A DNA stretch of 64,000 bases, taken from Rhopalosiphum padi. Its lineage: Eukaryota > Arthropoda > Insecta > Hemiptera > Aphididae. Below are positions 41,501 through 54,422 of the stretch, piece after piece. The stretch is taken from the NCBI RefSeq assembly GCF_020882245.1, contig NC_083598.1:67245858-67309857 (forward strand). Direction: 5' to 3'. The position numbers were made by a program, and so were the translations under genes. The notes under the pieces were generated by a model, which saw only the letters and a list, made by a program, of their open reading frames with translations, did not search any database and was not told where the DNA came from. Position 1 is the first letter of the stretch. Each line of letters opens with the position of its first letter.

Positions 41501-43374
41501 ATGAAACAACTAGCGTTATTTGTCTGCGTGGTAGTATTGCTTCTAAAACTTATGGTACGTTATTAATATATATATATATATAAATTTAATAATATTTTTT
41601 ATTTTATTTTACTAAGTCGTATTTATTACACTATAACATTATTTTTGTAGACATTTTAATTGATTATTCATTTTTGACAATCGCTGATTTTTTTTTTTTT
41701 TTACAGAACACAGATGCACACTTTAAATCATTTCATGCAGACACTTCGCTGTTGTCTCTACCGTTGGGACAACAATCAGAATCAGCTCTCGGTCAATTCG
41801 ACTTCAAGACATCACTAGCCGTAAAAAAAACCGTAGCGTTCATGACCTTTCTATCGTCCAGCCCGAAATTGCTGTGCCTAGTCCCGCCGTTTTTAATAAC
41901 GGATTTTCTCACACAACTTTCATGTAATCCCACAGTACTGAATGCTATACCGCGTCACGTGATAACGGGATTCATGACCTCGTTGTCGGCCAACCCGACT
42001 CTCGTGAGTGGAATTCCTCAAACAGTATTCGTATCGATAAGCAACACGTTGTCCACCGGACCGTCGGCGGCTACGGGGACGGCCGGGTCACCAAGCACGG
42101 AAGTCGTCGGTAACTCGTATGGGTCGGCCTCGCCCGCAGTGCCACAATCGCCTGTAGTTCAGGTGAGCAAAACCGTCGAAGCCACCGTAGCGCCGGCTGG
42201 CCCATCTGCACCGTCCGCAGTGCCGCAATCGCCTGCAGTTCAGGTGAGCAAAACCGTCGAAGCCACCGTAGCGCCGGCTGGCCCATCTGCACCGTCCGCA
42301 GTGCCACAATCGCCTGCAGTTCAGGTGAGCAAAACCGTCGAAGCCACCGTAATTCCGGCCGGTCCATCTGCACCGTCCGCAGTGCCGCAATCGCCTGCAG
42401 TTCAGGTGAGCAAAACCGTCGATGCCACCGTAATTCCGGCCGGTCCATCTGCACCGTCCGCAGTGCCGCAATCGCCTGCAGTTCAGGTGAGCAAAACCGT
42501 CGATGCCACCGTAATTCCGGCCGGTCCATCTGCACCGTCCGCAGTGCCACAATCGCCTGCAGTTCAGGTGAGCGAAACCGTCGATGCCTCCATAACGCCG
42601 GCCGTTCAGCCAGCATCGACTGCGCCCGTTTCACCCGTAGTCGCGATCAGCGCCAACGCCGTTGCCGCCATATCGTCGTCCGGTTCGCCGTCATCGCCCG
42701 CACATGATTTGTCCGGTGTTTCTGTTGCAAAGGAAGTCGCCGTTACCGTAGCGCCAGCAGTTTCACCTTCGTCAACGGCCCCCTGTTTACCCGCGGATTT
42801 ACCCACGAATAGTCCATCACCGCCAATCGTATATCCACCAGTAGGTGGACCTTCAGGACTTCCTGAGCCGTGTGACGACATAAAACTACCATCGCCATTT
42901 TCGATACTGCCATCGCTATTCAATAAGGGAGCCGGTGTTAATATATTAGAATCGAAAATCGAATCGATTCTAAGACTATTTGCAAGTGGTAACTTAAAGT
43001 TGCCGCAATTGCACGTGCCCGCTGTACCTAAAATACCTATTGTACCCCAAATACCTGTCTTACCACAAATACCCGCTGTACCCAAAATACCCGCTTTGCC
43101 CAAAATACCAGCTTTACCCCAAATACCCGCTTTACCCCAAATTCCTGCAATTGTAAGTAAACCTAAAATATTTGTCCTATTACCCGCTCCATTAATTGGT
43201 AAACAAATTGAAATACAGCCCGCGCAGCTTAAAAAACCAGAAACTTTAGATAATATTATAAATATTATTCATAAACGTCTACCCACTCCGCACAAATTGA
43301 GCTTGCCAAAATTGCCCGCGCTTACAAGTAACCCGATCAAATGTCTTCCGTTATTCTCAAAAGTTCCTTGTTAA
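41501..43374 (+). CDS. Secreted chimeric repeat protein: 22-residue units, 27-residue PAV repeats and an IP-repeat tail (573 aa)
   Basis: Exons 41,501-41,554 (signal peptide MKQLALFVCVVVLLLKLM) and 41,707-43,374, joined in phase 0. The N-terminal part has three clean 22-residue units (starting LSSSPKLL, LSCNPTVL, LSANPTLV), the same repeat as the 27.8-kb gene. Next come six tandem 27-residue repeats (81 bp each, 42,136-42,621) of the AVPQSPAVQVSKTVEATV type, Ala/Pro/Ser/Val-rich and mucin-like. Then a Pro/Ser linker and about eight P-x-[LV]-P-[KQ]-I hexads (about 43,018-43,149), and a Lys/Pro/Leu-rich end finishing VPC. The middle array is GC-rich against AT-rich flanks, consistent with recent expansion. 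AATAAA lies at 43,608-43,613. Open frames on the minus strand here are shadows. Extracellular structural role is inferred. Confidence 0.87.
42136..42621 (+). repeat. Six-copy 81-bp coding minisatellite
   Basis: Exact 81-bp spacing of the GCAGTGCC(A/G)CAATCGCCT word at 42,136, 42,217, 42,298, 42,379, 42,460 and 42,541. The copies differ at few positions (Glu/Asp and Ala/Ile exchanges grouped among neighbours), the signature of recent unequal exchange or gene conversion. Confidence 0.95.
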
Positions 43375-43613
43375 TATTCTCTGATATAAATTAGACCGGT
43401 TTATTTTTCCCGAAAACACTCATCTCTCCATTTTTAATGTATTTATTATTATTTTTTTGTATTTTATAATTATATTATTGTAATTTATTTACAAATTAAT
43501 TATTATTGATTTTTATTTATTTCACATCATTATTATGTATTTATAATTTAGACTATTGTGATAATATACGTATTACGTATATAAGTATAGTCGTACACTA
43601 TAAAACGAATAAA

Positions 43614-45668
43614 AACCATTTTTAATGTATTTGCTAATCGGCGGTTTTGTTACAATAATAATATTAATAATAATAAAAACTATGTTGAATTATTTCTTTA
43701 AACGTTGCGTTTAGATATTTAGTGCTTTATCTATCCTATTCTTGGAATATCTGTTGAACTATTTGATTGTCACGCACTAAGGTATATCACCGGACACGTG
43801 ATATAAAATATGCTACAAGAAACAATTACGGAACTGGGGAAAGTATATGACACATTTAATACGAGACAACGTCACTGAGTTCCTGAGTTAAGTATAGTTT
43901 ACATGAAAAATAGATAAAACACCATAAATAATTAATTTAAAACTTATCGTATTTGTTCATAACTTTATATAAAAAATAACAATATCTGAGATTATAAACA
44001 GTTATATTAAGATTGAAATTTGCGAAATACCGATTAACTGTAATTTAAGACGGTTATAAACATATATAAAAGAGTTATCAAATTTCAATTATGGGATATA
44101 ATATTTAATTATTTAACCTATTGACAACTATAGTCTATAGTATATGTCTTATTGTTAATTTAGGATGTAAAATAAAAATCTTTAATTCAAAAAGTATTTA
44201 TCTCAATATTATAAATTTAATGCCAGGTAAACTATCATATCTCAATGCAGTCGTCAAAGGATTTAACTATGAACAACTATCTGTCTGCTTTGATAACTTA
44301 AAAGAAATTTTCATATTTGGAGTAAAAAAAAAGTATTTGAATATTTTCAAAAATGAAATTCTATTTTACAAAAGCAGCATATTAGATTATTCTAATGGTA
44401 CAACTGTACAAGAATATGTAGACTGTAGGTAGTAGGTACCTAACATTTATCATACAGTTTTAAATACATATGACGTTGGAAAATGAGTCCGGATTAGGCT
44501 TTTTCCATTACTAATTAGGTAAGCATTTATGAATTTTATCACTTAAACCAGTTATTTAACATGGTAAACATTCAATTTAAGTTGATTATTAATTTTTAGT
44601 GTTCGTATGCGATTATAACTATATACATGTTAATACATTTAATGAAAATTAAATAAATAAAAATAAGACACTTTTGGAAAATTTATAACGATTTGTTCAA
44701 TTATCATTGATTTTTAAACACAGTAAAACTACTATAAATCAATGAAAGAAAACAAAATACTGCTGTTATTATCAATAGTATAATATTCTGTACCAAATAA
44801 ACATTTTAAATATCTAGAATATATTATATATTTATTGGTAGTTAAATTTTTAAAAATAAAAAACTTCTAATAAAAATTAGTTATATGTAATCTGCAAGTT
44901 TAAGCTTTAAACCTTAAGCTTTATCAAACGCTTTTGAATCGTATCAAAGATCAAGTTTCAACGCGTCCTTCACTCCCGCTTTATGTACAGCCATAAAAAA
45001 AAAAATATATAATTAATTTGTGTTTATTCTTCATGGCTATTAGAGTAAACATTTCTTAGCATGCACAACGTATGTTTAGTTTCACAAATTCTACGCGATC
45101 TTCAATCAAAATAAATGTGACGTGATACATTTTAAACACAATCATTGTTACATCAAACAAATTATTCACGTTAAATAGCAAAATTAATGCACACAAAATT
45201 GATAAATTAAACTGTAATTCGTGGATGATTATGAATAATTATGGTAATTTTAATTACTTTAAATAACTCACTGAAAAATAGCATTTAATATAGTTTGCTT
45301 ATCGTTTCAGTTACAACATTAGAAGCAATAATCAGTTGCATATGTAGGGACGTGGAAAACATCGCCAAAAATTGGCTGTGATGAAGGTAGACCGTTAATT
45401 GTTATCTGTGGACAGAGAAAAATACTATTTTCTTATATTATAAATTATGTAAGTGTACACATGAATTTAACGACCACTGGCGTTCAGAATGACTACTTAT
45501 CTTTAGTTGATATTATGTCCGGAATGGCGTAATAGTATGGCTGTTATAAGTATGCACCCACCTTATATTATAGAAACTAAGATATTATATTATTATTCAT
45601 ATAGCAGACACAGTCTAATCGTCGAACCATATGCTTACTTTACTATATTATATTAAATACTAATAAAT
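43614..45668. other. Intergenic AT-rich DNA
   Basis: No supportable gene. A 103-codon open frame at 44,121-44,432 is Asn/Ile/Lys/Tyr-rich and lacks signal peptide, domain or splice context. I treat it as chance. Confidence 0.55.
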
Positions 45669-48085
45669 ATGAAATGGTCCAAAGTCATTTCGACAGCGTG
45701 CGCATTGGTGTTCGTGAGTCTTTCGTACTTAACGGTATGTATAATAATTTATTTTCCGGACGGCAAGTTATATAGATTCTCACGGTTAGAAGTCAGAACG
45801 TTAGAAGAAGCGAGTATATATATAAATGTATTTTTTTTTAATACAGATTAATAGATCCTAATGACGACTATAAATTCGGGTTTATTTTTAACGTAAACAA
45901 GTTTTGTTGATGAATTGCATAATTTTTAAGTGTTTTTTCTCAATTTCAGAAATAGATAAACACAATTGCTTAATGTTTAAAACACTAGCTATAATTGTAA
46001 TTACGTGAAGTATCCTAACTGTTTAAAAAAATTAAAAACATTACTTTTATTTGGTTAGGTTATTAAACTATCATTAATTATTTTATTTATAATTTTTGCA
46101 ATCTTTTAAAAATATTTAGGTTTAACAAATAACATTGATATGCTTATTATTAGATGACGCGCGTAAATGGGCGAATGAATTATACATTGGGTCATTTTCT
46201 CCATTAGAGAAAAAAAATATTCTTGCAGTGAGGAAGCGTTGCTTTTATGTTTTGTTTCCGTTTTACAAACGTATAACATATCAAATTTTTCTTTAGCAGA
46301 ATTAATGTTATATTGCTAGTCTTAATATTACAGTAAATTTACCTATTATCAAATTTAGAGGTGCTAATTATACTATTATAGTGAGTTGCAAGTATGTTAA
46401 ATACTAACATAATTCATAATAATAGCAACTCATTTTAAAATTAAAATCACAAAAAAACACAGGTCATATTCTTAACTATAAGTTGTATGATAGTTCAATG
46501 TACTGTAATAATAGAACTAACAAAATAAAATGTATTTGACTGAAAGCAAATTTACCTTGTATAACAAAGACAATATAAATGCAAACATCACATACTCTTA
46601 AAAGTGTATTTTAATATTAAATAATACTACACGAAAAAGAATTTGATGTGAAATTAGTTATTTTAATTTGTTTATATAATTATTAATTAATTATAACATT
46701 CATTAATTGTAATAATAATTAATTATATGATAATTAAAGTGTATATACGTGACTGTTTATACAATTACTATCTACCACTATACTAGTTGATAATACGATA
46801 TAATTTCAATAATATATCACAAAATTATTTTTATACACATTTATTGCAATAAAGGAAAATAACAAAAATTATTAGGTATTTCGACTATTTGAATTTTAAA
46901 TCGACACAACTCTCATAAGCTTGGTTATTTTCCAACTATCTATGGATATTGATGGTTATACGATGGTACAACAAAATAATATTTTGTCATAACTAATAAT
47001 ATTAACATGCTCAACAGATTATAAAGCATTTGTTAATTATTTAGACTTAAGATAAATTAAATACAATACAATTAGCAATACATTAATTTATGCATTACGG
47101 ATTCATCGAAAAAAATATTGTTGTGTACTTTAGTCATTTTAAATTTTTAGTTCTATTTTTCCGGTTAGGTATTCTTTTTTGTTAATTTTCTATTAAGTTA
47201 AAATCAAATTTATTTTATGTTTTTTATAACTTAGAAATTATTTAGGAAAAAAAGTGAATATAAATAAAGAAATTACCAGTATTATATTTTTAAAATAACC
47301 TTGAATTGGTAGTACTGCTATAATAATCAATTCAATTCTAATTCATCTATTCATTTATCTTGTAACAATTTAAATAAAAAATATAATATATCTACCTAAT
47401 AAACAATAAATATAATAATTAATATACATAAATAAGAATTTATTATAATAATAATTTCGTTTCTATTTTCTATTCGAGCGTGGAATACTAGTCGTAAGTA
47501 ATAACTGATATTCGTCTATTATTGTAGGAATGCTCCGGAGCTCCTCCGACAGCGCCATCGCGGTCCTCGGCACACAACTCAACCAAGCCGGTTAGCTCGA
47601 AGTGTGCTCCTCTAGTTCGGTGCACGACATCGAAGCCGAAAGTTTTTCCGGGTACCGCCATCGCTGCTGCGTTGACTGATCTCTTGAAGACGGCCGCCAA
47701 CGAGCACCAGAACCGGCCGACCACACTGCATCAATTTCCGGATGTTCTGCGAACTTTCGTCCGGTTCATCGGAATCGTCGTCTCACCACCATCATCCACA
47801 CCAACACCACCAACACCACCAACACCACCAACCTCGACAGCACCATCAACCCCACCGACTTCACAAACCTCACCAACACTACCAAACGAAATCGACGATT
47901 CGACTACAACTCCGCCAACGACAACAACCCCGTCCGCCCCGATAATCACCTGTCCACCGACGAATCCTGGGTCATTAAAAAAACTGATGTCTCTATTCGT
48001 CCCTGCATCTGCCATGCCATCGACGACCGCACGGCCAGGGTCGACCGTCACGTTACCACAACTGTTCCGAGTAGCCGGTTCGTAA
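45669..48085 (+). CDS. Secreted Thr/Pro/Ser-rich mucin-like protein (207 aa), uncharacterised
   Basis: Exon 1 (45,669-45,734) encodes the signal peptide MKWSKVISTACALVFVSLSY plus LT and ends at a GTATGT donor. The acceptor TAG at 47,525-47,527 opens exon 2 (47,528-48,085) in phase 0, after a 1.8-kb intron that is AT-rich and otherwise featureless. The mature protein starts ECSGAPPTAPS, has three more Cys, then a hydrophobic/helical stretch (about residues 63-107, including TAIAAALTDLLKTAANE and FPDVLRTFVRFIGIVV), then a Thr/Pro/Ser tract with TPPTPPTPP, typical of O-glycosylated linkers. The helical stretch has a spacing reminiscent of two diverged 22-residue units from the neighbouring genes, but the match is weak. 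AATAAA follows at about 48,097. Exon 2 is much GC-richer than its surroundings. Frames on minus are shadows. Confidence 0.78.
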
Positions 48086-48102
48086 GATGGACAAATAATA
48101 AA

Positions 48103-51100
48103 AAAAAAATAAAACTAGTCGTCTTCACTATACCATTCGCGTGATCTTATAATATACTGTTTTGCTATTTTGTAATGCCTGTATTATTAGGCGAATGTTA
48201 TAAATAATAGGTACCTATATGATTTATTTTTCGCAAACATATTTTGTGAACTCAAGTCTTAAACTCAACTCGTTTTAAACGACTCGGCGGAAGACACCTC
48301 AATTAATACCACACACATTATGTTACATTTCAATGTTACGTATTAAACATTAAAATAGCCATAGTATTTAAATTAATAGTGTGAAGATGTGTTTCTTAAT
48401 ACGTCATCGATTATTAGCAACAGTATAGTGCCGTACTGGCGTACAATGGCCTATTAATTAATATTACAAAATTATATATATAAGGTAGGGCAAAATTACT
48501 ATTATGTGTACAAAACTAGAAAACCTTACAATATATACATGAATATTCCTGAGTTTTAGATTTTTTTTATTCACCTACAGCCGTGATTATAAATATAAAT
48601 AACATAAATTTGACATCATCTATCTATATAATCGTATGAAATAATGATAATTGTATTGTTAACATTATTGTAATGGAACAACAATTTTGAATATATTATT
48701 TTAAGATACCACCACTCATCAGTAAACACCAAAACCAACACAAATGTGTATTAATAATAATATATATGATATAAAATATTGCTATCAGACGTCATTTATC
48801 CACTAATTATTATTATTAATGTTTTTTTTTAAATAAGTACTTATACTGTTATTATTTATAAATTGCATTTACTTTTATAAATTAAATAAACGTAACTGTG
48901 TGAGCATTTTATTTATAAATTATAATAAAAAAGAAATTTAATATGAATAAAAATCAACACAATTTTAAGGAAACAGCTACAAAAATACTGCATTTGTATA
49001 ATTTTCCATTGTCTTTAAAAGATTATTTGTATTAAAAAAAGAAAGTTATGAGTCTACACTACCATAAAATGATCTAATTCACGCCACTCAACAATAGTAC
49101 AGGGTAGTAAAGTATAATAAAAATGGGCAAAGAATATAATTGGTTTTACATTGAGATATTTTTTTTTTTATTTTGAATAGTTTGATGAATTCATTGATTT
49201 TATTATAGCGATGTGTTTTTTCAGATCATCATCTTTTGGAGCATTAAAACTTCATTCTGGCTTAAATATTAATATATTATCTGGTAGAAAAAAAAATCTA
49301 GTTAGGACTAGAAACCTACCGTTTCTTAGTAATTAAGGAACAAACATAAATTTTTAGGTAAAACAAATTTTAGACAAAATTTATTATTTTCTAATTTTGT
49401 CGGAATAAACAAATAACCATTATCATAGATATAGCAGATAGGTATATAAAAATTTAACTTAATGTTTATATTGCTATTTTCTATCTATGGCCTGATTTTG
49501 AAAGTATATTGACAATTTTCAGTTATTTTTATAATGATATTTTTTATGTTTGGTCATAAAGCTTAAAAATGTTATAAAAGTTTTGATAAGTTGATACTTC
49601 TAGAATTATTGAAAAATAATTGAGTATTGTTGCGAAAATATTATAAATGAAGTTTAAAGTTTAATTATCGACAAACTAGGATATTATTCATTCATAAAAT
49701 CGTAATTTATTATCAAATGATTTAAAAATATTTTAATGATATTCAAAGAGTATTTAACTGTACAAACTTGAAACATCCCACTGTTACTTAAATTATCAAT
49801 TAATATACTCAATATACATTTATCAAAGTATTTAGACTAGCTTAAAAGCACTAACTACCTATTTAACTAACTATTTATAGGTATTTACATTTTTAACTAT
49901 TTTAGTTTTTTAGCAAGTTAAGTTTAAACTTTGACAAAATATAGAATATACTTAATAATATAAGTACTAGCTAAATGACTAACTTTTCGATTGGATTTGA
50001 ATTTCATATGGAATGATTATCATTGAATCAAATTTAACATATACGCCATATTAGCAATCTATTCTTAATGACGAAGTACATTCAATTACAATTGTATGGC
50101 AGAGCTGTTACATACTTGATTTTTTTTATTAATTTATTGTTGTTGTAGTGGTGCTTGTAATTGTCTTTTTGAGCAGTAAACATGTATAAATCTTACACTT
50201 TTGGTGTAGTTTCTAAAATAACTATTGGATCTTTTCAAAATAACCATAAAAACAAATTTTAAAATAAAACACTAGTTTAAGACTAAATAAATTGTATTAT
50301 TTAACATCATTTTCACCAAATATTTATATAACCATTAACTAGGCATGATATTATTATATTACAATCTTCAAAATATTTTATTTTTTTTTGTTCTAAGAAA
50401 ATACCTGTATATATAATATAGAAACATATCTAATGTGAACTTTTGGTATGTACAACTTTAGTATTCAAGTTTAAGTTTTACAACATGGGAATTGAATACA
50501 ATGTCCTTCGTAGTAAATTGTTTATATACAAATATCAAAAGTACCAACATGATGTTAGTTTCTTTTTTTTTATATAAGCGTTTAGGTAAGTTTAGTATTA
50601 TGAAATTTTTTAAATAACGAGAATTTGGTAGGTAAAATTTTTAATATTTTTAATATTTATTATAATTTAATACAAGGTTTTAGATTTTCTTGTAACTTTT
50701 TTTAAAAAGTTGAAAATCATATCACAGTTATTAGTTTTTAAAATTTGGAGTTAAAATATTAACGATGTTGGAAATCTAAACACGTAAAAAAATAATTTAT
50801 TATAAAACGATATTTGATATTTTGTTTTTATATTATAGAAACTTATGGCATTTCTTTGTCGTATAAATTATCATTTTCTATACTGTATTGTATAGAAATT
50901 TTAAATACTGCAGTGATTTCCCTGATTTTTGTAACATTTAAGTTAAATACTAACATATTTAAAACTTAAAGGACATAATAACATTTTATACAATTTCTTA
51001 TATAATATGATAAAGTAATTAACATTGAAATAAATTGGGCCATGATGACCTTTAATTTTTCAATTTAATATCATAAATTAATAATAAGATATTAATGAAT

Positions 51101-51133
51101 AATTGACAAAGATAAAATATATGAGATGAAATA
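48103..51133. other. Intergenic AT-rich DNA
   Basis: About 3 kb of AT-rich DNA with no gene, RNA or element that I can support. Confidence 0.6.
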
Positions 51134-51287
51134 TTTATTTTTATTAACTGATATAAAATATATAATTGTTTCAGACTATAACATTTTTAATGTATATTGT
51201 GCATTTTTTTAGAAAGTGAAAACATTTTAAATAACTGTATTGAATACTAACAATATTACCGATATCAACAACATGGATAAATCCGTA

Positions 51288-52217
51288 TTAACAGTAGCAA
51301 GGAGGTGGTAGGCAAGGTGGACAAGGTGGACATAATGGTGGAATAGAGAAACAAGGCAGAGGTGCTAGGGGTACTGGAATCAACGCTGGAGGTGGAACAC
51401 AAGGAGGTGGTGGACAAGGAAGTGGAAGTGGTGGAAGTGGTAAACAAGGTGGTGGAAGGAAGCAAGGAGGTGGTGGTGGAAGGAAGCATGGTGGTGGTGG
51501 TGGTGGTAAGCAAGGGAGTGGAAGTGGGAGTGGAAGTGGTGGTAGTGGTAAACATGGGGGTGGAAGAGGAAGTGGGAGTGGAAGTGGTGGTAGTGGTAAA
51601 CATGGGGGTGGAAGAGGAAGTGGGAGTGGAAGTGGTGGTAGTGGTAAACATGGGGGTGGAAGAGGAAGTGGGAGTGGAAGTGGTGGTAGTGGTAAACACG
51701 GTGGTGGAAGTGGTAAATATGGGAATGGAAGAGGAAGTGGGAGTGGAAGTGGTGGTAGTGGTAAACATGGGGGTGGAAGAGGAAGTGGGAGTGGAAGTGG
51801 TGGTAGTGGTAAACATGGGGGTGGAAGAGGAAGTGGGAGTGGAAGTGGTGGTAGTGGTAAACATGGGGGTGGAAGAGGAAGTGGAAGTGGAAGTGGTGGT
51901 AGTGGTAAACATGGGGGTGGAAGAGGAAGTGGAAGTGGGAGTGGAAGTGGTGGCAGTGGTAAACATGGTGGTGGAAGGAAGCATGGTGGTGGTGGTGGTG
52001 GTAAACAAGGAAGTGGAAGTGGGGGTGGTGCCAAACCAAAGTCTAGATAAGGATCTGGAAGGAATGGATATCCTCCACATGTGCCACAAGGACCTGCTTC
52101 AACCTTGATGATAAAATTATTATTAGATAATATTCAGGTACGTTAGGAATGTAAAATAATTCTTACCTTAGCCAAACAGGCCAATGCCAAAGCAAATACA
52201 ATTCTAAAAGTCTTCAT
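51288..52217 (-). CDS. Secreted Pro/Leu/Cys-rich repeat protein B (288 aa), inverted paralogue of A
   Basis: Minus-strand gene with exon 1 at 52,167-52,217 (signal peptide MKTFRIVFALALACLAK) and exon 2 at 51,288-52,103, phase 0, 63-nt intron. The mature protein starts VEAGPCGTCGGYPFLPD, then has nine tandem 16-residue units of CLPLPPLPLPLPLPPP (48 bp each), a CFLPPP section, and the tail FSIPPLCPPCPPCLPPPCYC. Exon 1, the 5' leader and the donor region are nearly the same as in the plus-strand gene at 31.4 kb, so the two are recent duplicates in opposite orientation. Their repeat units differ (16 against 20-23 residues). The Gly/Val- and His-rich readings on this DNA are shadows of the PLP frame. 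A minus-strand AATAAA lies at 51,134-51,139. Likely a cysteine-crosslinked extracellular structural protein. Confidence 0.88.
51500..51975 (-). repeat. 48-bp coding tandem repeat (about nine copies)
   Basis: A (CCACTTCCACTCCC)-type unit repeats every 48 bp in the coding sense, interrupted once near 51,690-51,735 by a variant that breaks the PPP and adds FPYLPLPPP. Copies are nearly the same, so recent homogenisation is likely. Assembly collapse of such an array is possible. Confidence 0.9.
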
Positions 52218-52279
52218 TTTGTATGTAATTGTTTGAAGAACTGTTGAATAATATATCTAAATTAGCAGTGCAGCGTAGC

Positions 52280-52286
52280 TTTTATA
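52280..52286 (-). promoter_or_regulatory. TATA box of Pro/Leu/Cys-rich gene B
   Basis: TATAAAAGC on the minus strand, 69 bp upstream of the ATG at 52,217. It matches the same box in the paralogue at 31,284. Confidence 0.7.
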
Positions 52287-54358
52287 CTAAAATCTTATAT
52301 ATTTTGTTATTCAAATGTTCACGTTTATTTATTCTCGTTTTTTCTCACTGATTTCATTAATCTTTTTTTTTTTTGTATACATATCACCAAAGATAGGTGT
52401 TTACATTATAAGATATAGATTCTGCTTCTAGGTAATCACTGAATATTCAACTTAAATTTTAAAATTCATAAATTAACATTACAATATTGAATTTACTGAT
52501 AAAAAGTTATAAAAATAAAATATATATAAAGTTTGAATGAAAATATAAATACATATTATAAATAAATAATAATATCATATTTTGTTGTTGAGATATCTTT
52601 CAACCGAGTACATTTAGATTAAGTAATGAACACTCAACTCGAGGTTATTCATAACAAATTATTATTTATTTAATACTATACACATAGTTGCTTGTAATTT
52701 ATCCAAATATTTAGGTACATTAATCATAATCTTACACCAAATACCAAACGCATTAAATACAAATATACCTACTGTAATAATAATAATAAATTATTATTAA
52801 TAATAAAATACTGTGCAATAATTATGTTTAAATTAAATGTTGATTTGTTTTTTAAAAAAAGACAAAATTACAAACAAAAAAATGTATAATACACAATATT
52901 ATATGTCATGTGTTTGTGTACTTACCAGCTACTTGCATAGACAAATTGATTCGAATTGGCTTTAAACTTAAACATTTGAAACCATATTTTTTGAATTTAA
53001 TTTAATAAAAATTATTGAATGATTTATTATGAATGATAAATTAATTTATTCCCAAATGTAGTTTTGAAATTTTTTTTCATTTAAATATTATAATTATTAA
53101 ACAATTGATATCTTCTTCACTAAACATATTATAACATATTATATAACATATTTTATTATTTTAATCTCCAATAAGCATTGTTTGTAGTGTGGCAAAGGAG
53201 TTACAATAGACAATTTAAATAAAAAATTTAGTAATACGACATTGAAATAAAACAAATCTTGTAAAATTATTTTAGATTTTGTTCAGATTTTATGTCAATT
53301 ATAAAATATGGTGCCACGTAGGTAAGTATTGTATAATCAAAATGAGAATGCTACTATGATAAATAATAAAATGTCAATAAAGATTCATTTTTAAAATAAC
53401 AAGTAGGTAGGTTTTAAAAATCCAAATTTCGCAGAAGCTTTATTTCTGTATATTTTATGTGTTTATTGATGGTCAGCTCAAAATCAAAGTTTACTTCATG
53501 ATCAAGTACTCTTATTGATTAATCAATATTATCTAAAAATAATATTTATATGCTTTAACATTTATTCAAATTTAAATAGCTAGCATTTTCATATTAACAC
53601 CACTTATAAATATTTTTTTAAATGCTTTGTTGTTCGATCACATCATCTATGCAACTAACAACTTTTTAAATGTTCATCGGCTACTAAGCAACATATTAAA
53701 TTAGTAATAACAGTTTAAATATCATTTAAAGAAATCTAAAATAATGTAGTGAATAAGTAATATTCTTGAGAGACACCAGAAGTAACTTTGACTATTAGAA
53801 AATTAGATTTTTTTTTTTAACAAAATGTATATTTGATCTGATTATAAAAAGTAAAACTCAGAAACAATAAGTGGTTAAGCGTACCTGTACATTTTAAATA
53901 AATAAATTAATATTCTATTGCTATCTCCATACATTATTACATCTATTTGGGATTGGTTATGATAAATGTTTGAATATATAAACAATTTTCTCGTTAAGCA
54001 ATTTTTCCAAATCCATGTAATATAATATACTATATAATATGATTTTACACGCGTATGTATTATTTTGTAATTCATATTATTCTTATTATTTTATGATTAA
54101 AAACAATTAAAATAATATTTGCGCAACTTTTAGATGCACATACAGTTGACCAAACAATTTATGTAGATACATATTAATACGAAAATTGTTCGATTCATTG
54201 TTTACAGATAAAAACCATGATTAAATATTGATATAAACATTATATCAATTAAAAGATGTATAACATTAAGGTTTTTAATAAATACGTGTTTGGTTGCATT
54301 TCCGTAGTCAGATTAGAAAAACGTGAACATATTAAAAACAAAATACGAATGGCTTCAG
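52287..54358. other. Intergenic AT-rich DNA between the divergent Pro/Leu/Cys-rich genes B and C
   Basis: About 2.1 kb separating the head-to-head promoters of the minus-strand gene and the next plus-strand paralogue. AT-rich; no other gene or element recognised. Confidence 0.6.
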
Positions 54359-54365
54359 TATAAAA
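54359..54365 (+). promoter_or_regulatory. TATA box of Pro/Leu/Cys-rich gene C
   Basis: TATAAAA 64 bp upstream of the ATG at 54,423, a similar placement to the two paralogues. Confidence 0.65.
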
Positions 54366-54422
54366 CTCTAACAAATCGAATGTATTATTTCGTATTATAT
54401 TCATTCAATCATTACTCGAAAA

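Noticed and set aside
42071..42634. Minus-strand repeat frames (Arg/Trp/Cys-rich) over the 81-bp array
   Set aside because: An 81-bp unit is a multiple of three, so any frame without a stop stays open; no other support.
44121..44432. 103-codon open frame
   Set aside because: Asn/Ile/Lys/Tyr-rich composition expected from AT-rich DNA; no signal peptide, domain or splice context.
51362..52108. Plus-strand Val/Glu/Gly-rich frame and minus-strand His-rich and Thr-rich frames over gene B
   Set aside because: Shadows of the spliced minus-strand Pro/Leu/Cys frame, whose exon 1, intron and TATA box are conserved with gene A.
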